64,000 nucleotides of DNA from Crotalaria pallida (lineage: Eukaryota; Streptophyta; Magnoliopsida; Fabales; Fabaceae). The notes beneath the pieces are model-generated. The model saw only the letters and a list, made by a program, of their open reading frames with translations, did not search any database and had not been told where the DNA came from. The position numbers and the translations under genes were made by a program. Location of the stretch: NCBI GenBank assembly GCA_037953625.1, contig CM075649.1:94989290-95053289 (forward strand). The letters are read 5' to 3'. Positions 58,728 to 64,000 of this stretch are shown one piece after another. Each line of letters opens with the position of its first letter. The first letter of the stretch is position 1.

Positions 58728-60056
58728 CTAAGCATAATACTTCTTAATATATTTGAAATTTAAAGGTCCTACTTTTCTTTGGGTATTTGGGTCAAGCAGA
58801 AGACAATACCCATTGGGATGCGCTTCCTGCACGATGTATGGCCCTTCCCATTTGGGCGTCCACTTGCTGGTGTGAATATTTCGCATGACCGCGTCTGTCA
58901 CCTTTAGAACAAGCTCGCCTTCAGCAAACATTCGTGGTCTCACCATCTTTTCATATGATAGCATGACACGCCTTTGGTGCTTGAGTAGTTCCTCATACGC
59001 TTTGTCCCTGGCGCCTTCTATGCCTTTCTGAAGGCAGCGTCGCTTCTACTCCATATACCAGGGAGAACGATGTTGCCTTTGTTGAGTCATGCTTGGTAAC
59101 GCGGTACGCCCAAAGGGCGAGCGGCAAATACTCACTCCATTCGATGGGTGTGTCCTCCACCGTTTTGGCTAGAATCTTGACGAGGATTTTGTTAGTGGAC
59201 TCTGCCTGACCGTTACACTGAGGGTAGTAGGGAGTGGACCTGTGATGTATTATCCCATATTCCTCCATGACTTGTTCTACTTTCTTGTTGATGAAGTGGG
59301 TTCCATTGCCTGACACTATTTTCTTCGGCAATCCAAAGCGACATATGATGTGCTCTTTGATAAACTGCACAATGGTGTCCGCGTCCGCCTTCTTGCATGC
59401 TACCGCCTCAACCCACTTGGTAGAGTTTTCTGTTGCTGCGAGGATCCACTTCTTCCCCTTGGATGGCGGGTCAATCGGACCTACAAAGTCCATTGCCCAC
59501 GTGTGGAATGGATAAGGTGAACTGAGTCCTTTCATGTCTAGAGCGGGTGCATGAATCTTGTTGTCATGCTTCTGGCACTGTACGCACTTCTTGGAGAAAT
59601 TGAGAGCGTCCTCTTTCATGTTTGGCCAATAATAGCCAATCCTCAACAATTCGTTCCAGAGCGACTTCCCCCCTTGATGTCTTCCGCAAGATCCCCTGTG
59701 CACTTCTCTCATGACCTTGACTTGGTCTTCCTTGCCAATGCATCTAAAGGTGCCTCCTGTGAATTTCCTTTTGAATAGCTCGCCTTTCTCCAAGAAGTAA
59801 CGCTCAGACCTCTTTTTTACCCTTTCTGCCTCCATGTGGTCTTCTGGAAGGATGTCGCTTTCCAGATACTCTTGTATAGGCCCGGCCCAATCTTCCTCTA
59901 CCAAATGAATCTCAAGTTCCTCCTTGGTGTCTTGGCACTGGCTGCACGCCTTCTGGAGTGAATCGCATCGTACTTTCATGTCAGGACAGAACACTCCTAC
60001 CCTCTACATCCTTCTATACAAACCGGGACCCACCTGCCCACATATACTATTATGTA
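58728..60056 (-). pseudogene. pol: Tat-lineage Ty3/gypsy element H: integrase
   Basis: Reads EYLESDILPEDHMEAERVKK, the linker typical of Tat and Athila pol. A zinc finger follows (HRGSCGRH ... CVQCQKH), then the catalytic core: Asp in TWAMDFVGPI, a second site reading VSGNGTHF, and Glu in NGQAESTNK. The second Asp is replaced by Gly (codon 59308-59310; family consensus SDNGT), so the enzyme is dead. A frameshift near 59035 separates the end, which continues in another frame as LQKGIEG...RRVMLSYEKM and FAEGELVLKV, with KWEGPYIVQEAHPNGYCLL and a stop near 58728. One TAG lies upstream near 60000. copia-2 cuts the gene at 60056; RT and RNase H are missing. Confidence 0.9.
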
Positions 60057-61672
60057 TGATGAAACCGCAATTGGTGGTTGGAGAGACAAAGGAACCCTAG
60101 GAATACACCTAGAAGGGGGGGTTGAATAGGTGTTGAAGCTACCTTGAAAGATTTTCGAATGAAACAAATCGAAACAATCAAAACAACAGATTTTTGCAAA
60201 TTTTAACTAACTTAATCGATTAATCTGCAACTTAATCGATTAAGTCTGAGAGATCAAAATTACTTACTCGATTAAGCAAGTCGTGTACTCGAGTATTACT
60301 TGCAGAAACCAGAAAAATCAAGTTTTCATTCGCATACGAAAATCAATCAATTCACACGAAAGATCAGAGATTCAACGAAAATGAATAACACCTATATTCT
60401 TATTGATTAACCTAGTTATGAAAATGATTTTCCCTTTATCAATTTGAACAATTAAAGATTCAATTCAATCAATTATGAAAATCAATCTTTCTAGGTTTTC
60501 AACCAAGAACGCAATCAAATGACTTGAATATAAAGAGTAATGGTTTAGAGATACGACACAGTGATTTATCCTGGTTCACTTTCATCCGCTTGAAAGCTAC
60601 ATCCAGTCCCCTCTTCAACCAAGAGAGATTCTTCACTATGAGGAATTAGAGTTCTCAAATTACAAGTGATTGCCTCACAAGACTCCCTTCTTGCTAGCTT
60701 ACAAGAGATAACCGACACCCTTGCCTTGTAATCCTATTGATCTTCTCTCTAATCTAACCTCTACCCCTTGTTGATAATCGACACAACAAGTCTTCAATTG
60801 CTTGATGATAAACCACACACCAAGGCTTCACTTGCTTGATTCACAACCAAGACTTCTTCTTCTTCTTCAATAAGAATGCACTTGCTTGATGATAAAATCG
60901 ACACACCAAGGCTTCTTGTTTGTTGTAGTGGCTTGCCTTCTTGCAAAGATTACAACACAATAGAAAACACAAAACAATCCTATGAATCTCAATCAAGAGT
61001 TATGACAATTCACCATAAGAGATTCAAAGGTTCTTGATCAAAGAATATGAAAATATGAGAACTTTGATCTTTAGAAAATGAGAGAGAATAGAGTGGCTTG
61101 ATTCTTTGTAAAACTTGTATGAAATGATTCTAATCGATCACAAATAATAGGAAAAGGTTTATATAAAATACCCAAAAGTTGTAGCACTTGAAAACTGATT
61201 TTGAGAAGTGAAAAACGTATTTTAAAAATCAGTTCAGCAGTACTTAATCGATTAAGTTGCAGACTACTCGAGTAGTACTCGATTAAGTTAGTCACTTAAT
61301 CGATTAAGTTGGTACTGCACATGTTCAAAACTTGTTTTCTCAAAATCCAACCTTTCCTTTAAAACCTTTAAGCCACCTATTGATTCTAGGTTAAGTGAAA
61401 ACTCAAATTATGATTAAATCATGACTTATGAATGAGATTCACTACCCTCTATAATAATCTACCCAAATAAAAAACCTATGAAGCTTGAGAGGCAAAAAAT
61501 AAAAGAAATACAAATACACTCAAACTTAGGTCTTCATGATCTTGCTTTCTCTCTTCTTCATTTAATGTTTGTTGTTGCTTGTTGAGCTTGAAACTTGATC
61601 AACACTTGTAGCTTGTTCAAAAACACTTTGTCATTATCAAAACATTCATCATGTTCATCATGGAACTAACAA
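60057..61672 (-). repeat. 3' LTR of copia-2
   Basis: 1,616 bp, minus strand TGTTAGTTCC to GGTTTCATCA. Palindromes: ATCGAT at 61247 and 61299, CTCGAG at 61267, CTCGAT at 61278 upstream of the TATA box (61159-61165); ATCGAT at 60215 and 60235, CTCGAT at 60267, CTCGAG at 60288 near the end. Same two-cluster layout as copia-1. Confidence 0.9.
61159..61165 (-). promoter_or_regulatory. Putative TATA box of the copia-2 LTR
   Basis: Minus-strand TTTATATAAACC, about 80 bp downstream of the nearest palindrome. Confidence 0.6.
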
Positions 61673-61687
61673 TCTCCCCCTTTTTGA
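61673..61687 (-). promoter_or_regulatory. Polypurine tract of copia-2
   Basis: Minus-strand AAAAAGGGGGAGAT adjoins the LTR. Four or five similar tracts lie at about 61760, 61817, 61921 and 61968, as known for Sireviruses. Confidence 0.85.
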
Positions 61688-62493
61688 AAATGACAACCCA
61701 TGCTTTGAAATCGCTTGAAGTTGTTGATGCTTGAAACATTTGATCACTTGAGAAGACTCTTTCTCCCCCTCAATCAATGCTTTAACACTTGAATCCAATT
61801 GAGATAGAAGCTTGATTCTCCCCCTATCTTAAACAACTTAGCTCAACCTACATAAAAACAACAAAACAACCTTTCTCCAAATATAATATCATATTTCTCC
61901 CATGTTTCAAAACATACCATTTCTCCCCCTTTGAGAAACATTTCATTCAATTCAAAACATCATATTTCTCCCCCTTTGGCATTATCAAAAAGTAATATAT
62001 ACCAATTGAAATATAACATCTAAGCCAAGGTAAGAAATCAATGATCATTTCTTCACAACATTGATACCAATTGAACAAATACAATAGAGCTATACTTTGA
62101 AATGTGATATCAATTGGTAAGAGAATATAACAATGAAATATAATACCAATTGAGAACTAAAAAGATCATAATATCACTTAACAAAGAAGATATCAATGTA
62201 AAGAAATATAACACCAAAGCATCATACTTTAATAAGATTTCAATTATATGATCATCATGCTTTAATCAACTCAATGATACCAATTGAATTAACTAAACAT
62301 TTAGAAAAGTAATATCAATTGAGAAGATACCAATTGAGATAATATATCAATATCAAATATTACCACTTTGTAGGACATTCACTTGAGATGCAAGTGTGAT
62401 ACCAATTGAAGATGTGAATATAGACATTCATAGTTGAGACCAATTGAGAGCATGTGTCATTCATTTGCATCTTCAATCAAATCTACAAAACAA
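61688..62493 (-). other. Noncoding 3' internal region of copia-2
   Basis: No open frame. Purine tracts and about eight CAATTGGTAT-type words (as ATACCAATTG on the plus strand at about 62000, 62064, 62141, 62279, 62324 and 62400, with variants at 62110 and 62430). Confidence 0.8.
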
Positions 62494-64000
62494 TCATGCT
62501 TTGCTTTTTGGTATCCAAATGGTTTTGGATCCATTTTTGTTAGTGTAGGGACTTTCACCCTTTTTCATCCAAACAAAATTTCCTTTAGGTATACCATGCA
62601 CTTTAACATAACACACATTTGAAGTATGTCCATGAGTACCACAATAGAAACATGTTGGAGGATTTGAAAAATCAACTTTAGAAAAATCAACAACATTTCT
62701 ATGAGATTTACTCTTAGCATTAGTATAACCCAAACCAAACTTGTTTGAATTTTCTCTTTGAAAATTTAACAATGTGCGCAATCTAATATCACAAATGGTG
62801 AAACTTGCAAGCTTATTTTTCAAAATAGCATTTTCATCCTTGAGCAACTTGCAACTCTCACAATCAACCACAACATTCAATCTACTAGCACAATCACAAG
62901 AAGAACTAGCATAGATAAGATCAAGAGTTTCATTTTCAAGATTAAGCTCATCAACTTGTTTTTGAAGATCTAAAATCTCTTTTTGATGTTTCAAAATGAG
63001 CTTCTTTCTTTCAATGTTTTTCAAAGCTAGTTTTTCAAGTTGTTCATACATTTCTTCATAAGCATTATGTAACAATTCATATTTAGAAGAAATTTCGGAT
63101 TTAGATTCACTTACATTGCTATCCTCGCTTTGATAACTTGATTCATCATTTGTACTTTGTTCTTCATCATCTACTAGAGTTATCAAGTTGAGACAAGCGG
63201 CTTCTTCATTATCCAATGAACTACTTGATGTGCTTTTCTTGTCATCTTCATCACTATCCCAAACTATGTATGCTCTTTTAGATTTAGAATTCTTCTTGTC
63301 TTTCTCCTTCTTCTTGAGATACCTAGAGCATGAATACTTGAGATGTCCGGGCTTTCCACATTCATGGCAAACTACACCTTCTTTTGAAGTTTTGGTCTTA
63401 TAGTGTGGGGAATCCTTCTCTTTACTTTTGTCCTTGTTCAACCTTCCTTTTCTCCTTAGAAACTTGTCAAACTCTTTTAACAAAAGTTTCATGTCTTTTT
63501 CATCAACATCGGAATCGGAATCTTCACTATCATCATCATCGGAACTATCTTTCTTTTTATATGCACTTTTGACTCTAAGAGCAAGTCCTTTCCTTGATTT
63601 GTTCTTATCCGACTCTTCATTGATACTTAATCGTCCAAGCTCCATTTCATGTTCTTGAAGCTTTCCGAAAAGTGTTGCTAGATCCATAGCATCCAAATTT
63701 TTAGATTCAACAATAGCCGTTACTTTTGGTTGCCAATTCCTGTCTAAACATCTCAACACTTTGTTAGAAAGTTCACCTTGTAGAAAAGTTTTACCAAGAG
63801 CAAGTAAATGATTTATAATGTGAGTAAAACGCTTTTGCATATCATTTATAGATTCATTTGGAAGCATAGTAAATAACTCATATTCACGCATCAAAGCATT
63901 CAATCTAGCTCTCCTAACCTCACTAGTTCCTTCATGAGTCACTTGTAAAGTGTCCCACATTTCTTTGGCACTAGAACATTGGGAAACCCTAAAGAACTCA
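62494..64000 (-). CDS. gag: copia-2 gag, 5' part outside the window
   Basis: Open over all 1.5 kb. Begins within the Gag core (MWDTLQVTHEGTSEVRRARL), then an acidic stretch, the first knuckle CHECGKPGHLKYSC intact, a long KEL-rich coiled-coil-like part, and the second knuckle CFYCGTHGHTSNVC. It ends VHGIPKGNFVWMKKGE, then IWIPKSKA and stop. Aligns along its whole length with copia-1 gag, which has a stop and an insertion that are absent here, so this may be a working Gag. With no pol in the element, reverse transcription would need to come from another copia element. Confidence 0.92.
   Translation of the reverse strand, partial: EFFRVSQCSSAKEMWDTLQVTHEGTSEVRRARLNALMREYELFTMLPNESINDMQKRFTHIINHLLALGKTFLQGELSNKVLRCLDRNWQPKVTAIVESKNLDAMDLATLFGKLQEHEMELGRLSINEESDKNKSRKGLALRVKSAYKKKDSSDDDDSEDSDSDVDEKDMKLLLKEFDKFLRRKGRLNKDKSKEKDSPHYKTKTSKEGVVCHECGKPGHLKYSCSRYLKKKEKDKKNSKSKRAYIVWDSDEDDKKSTSSSSLDNEEAACLNLITLVDDEEQSTNDESSYQSEDSNVSESKSEISSKYELLHNAYEEMYEQLEKLALKNIERKKLILKHQKEILDLQKQVDELNLENETLDLIYASSSCDCASRLNVVVDCESCKLLKDENAILKNKLASFTICDIRLRTLLNFQRENSNKFGLGYTNAKSKSHRNVVDFSKVDFSNPPTCFYCGTHGHTSNVCYVKVHGIPKGNFVWMKKGESPYTNKNGSKTIWIPKSKA

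Larger units (their letters stand above)
60057..64000 (-). mobile_element. copia-2: gag-only Sirevirus-like element, runs off the right edge
   Basis: 3' LTR (60057-61672), polypurine tract, noncoding 3' region and gag, in the order and with the composition of copia-1 but diverged. It inserted into the H pol. Its 5' LTR and primer-binding site are beyond 64000. As in copia-1, gag stops at a PKSKA-type end and no pol follows. ATGTA (60052-60056) would be one TSD copy. Confidence 0.9.

Noticed and set aside
1..64000. tRNA, rRNA or host protein genes
   Set aside because: I found none; the only tRNA-like strings are primer-binding sites.

Overview
The window is a stack of plant LTR retrotransposons with no convincing host gene. 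An AT-rich background, Met-tRNA primer sites (TGGTATCAGAGC), Tekay-type chromoviruses, a Tat-lineage Ty3/gypsy element with an antisense gene, and Sirevirus-like copia elements point to a large repeat-rich plant genome, most likely a eudicot. The species cannot be fixed from the sequence.

Nesting was read from target-site duplications (TSDs). Base layer H is a Tat-lineage Ty3/gypsy element on the minus strand (55878-60056): integrase, a tandem-repeat spacer, and an antisense gene on the plus strand. Element G (Tekay chromovirus, minus) sits in H. Its 5' LTR is 40590-55877, its gag/protease 39229-40434 and its RT/RNaseH/integrase 9542-12108. Three insertions split G. (a) Element I, a complete Tekay element with both LTRs (42199-53944, TSD GATAC), lies in the G LTR. 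(b) Solo LTR Z (12109-39223, TSD TCGAC) lies between protease and RT. (c) Element X lies in integrase at 9541; only its 3' end and 3' LTR (378-9541) are in the window. Z itself holds a rearranged X-family remnant E (12746 to about 18083), copia-1 (18598-25661) beside X-family LTR C (25662-30931), and intact X-family solo LTR D (33402-39186, TSD ATGGC). copia-1 contains solo LTR 22060-23107 (TSD AAGTG). The X LTR contains solo LTR N1 (2761-6098, TSD ACATG). A second copia element, copia-2, enters from the right (60057-64000) inside H.

The coding parts are decayed. Element I has two in-frame stops and one gag frameshift, although its LTRs differ by only about seven substitutions. G has nonsense and frameshift lesions. 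The H integrase has lost one catalytic Asp. Both copia elements carry gag but no pol.

The most unusual content lies inside the long LTRs (3.3-5.8 kb). Several have a TATA box, an apparent intron of about 1.6-2.2 kb, and a splice acceptor that directly abuts an ATG. In elements I and G that ATG opens a conserved open reading frame of about 155 codons lying wholly inside the LTR, and its differences look synonymous where I compared codons. X-family LTRs B and C carry another conserved frame at the matching place. The LTRs also carry clusters of a short palindrome upstream of the TATA box and again downstream. The palindromic word differs between LTR types: CTCGAG in I, GTTAAC in G, ACCGGT in N1, ATCGAT with CTCGAG in the copia LTRs. 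N1 adds an array of small inverted repeats with covarying arms.
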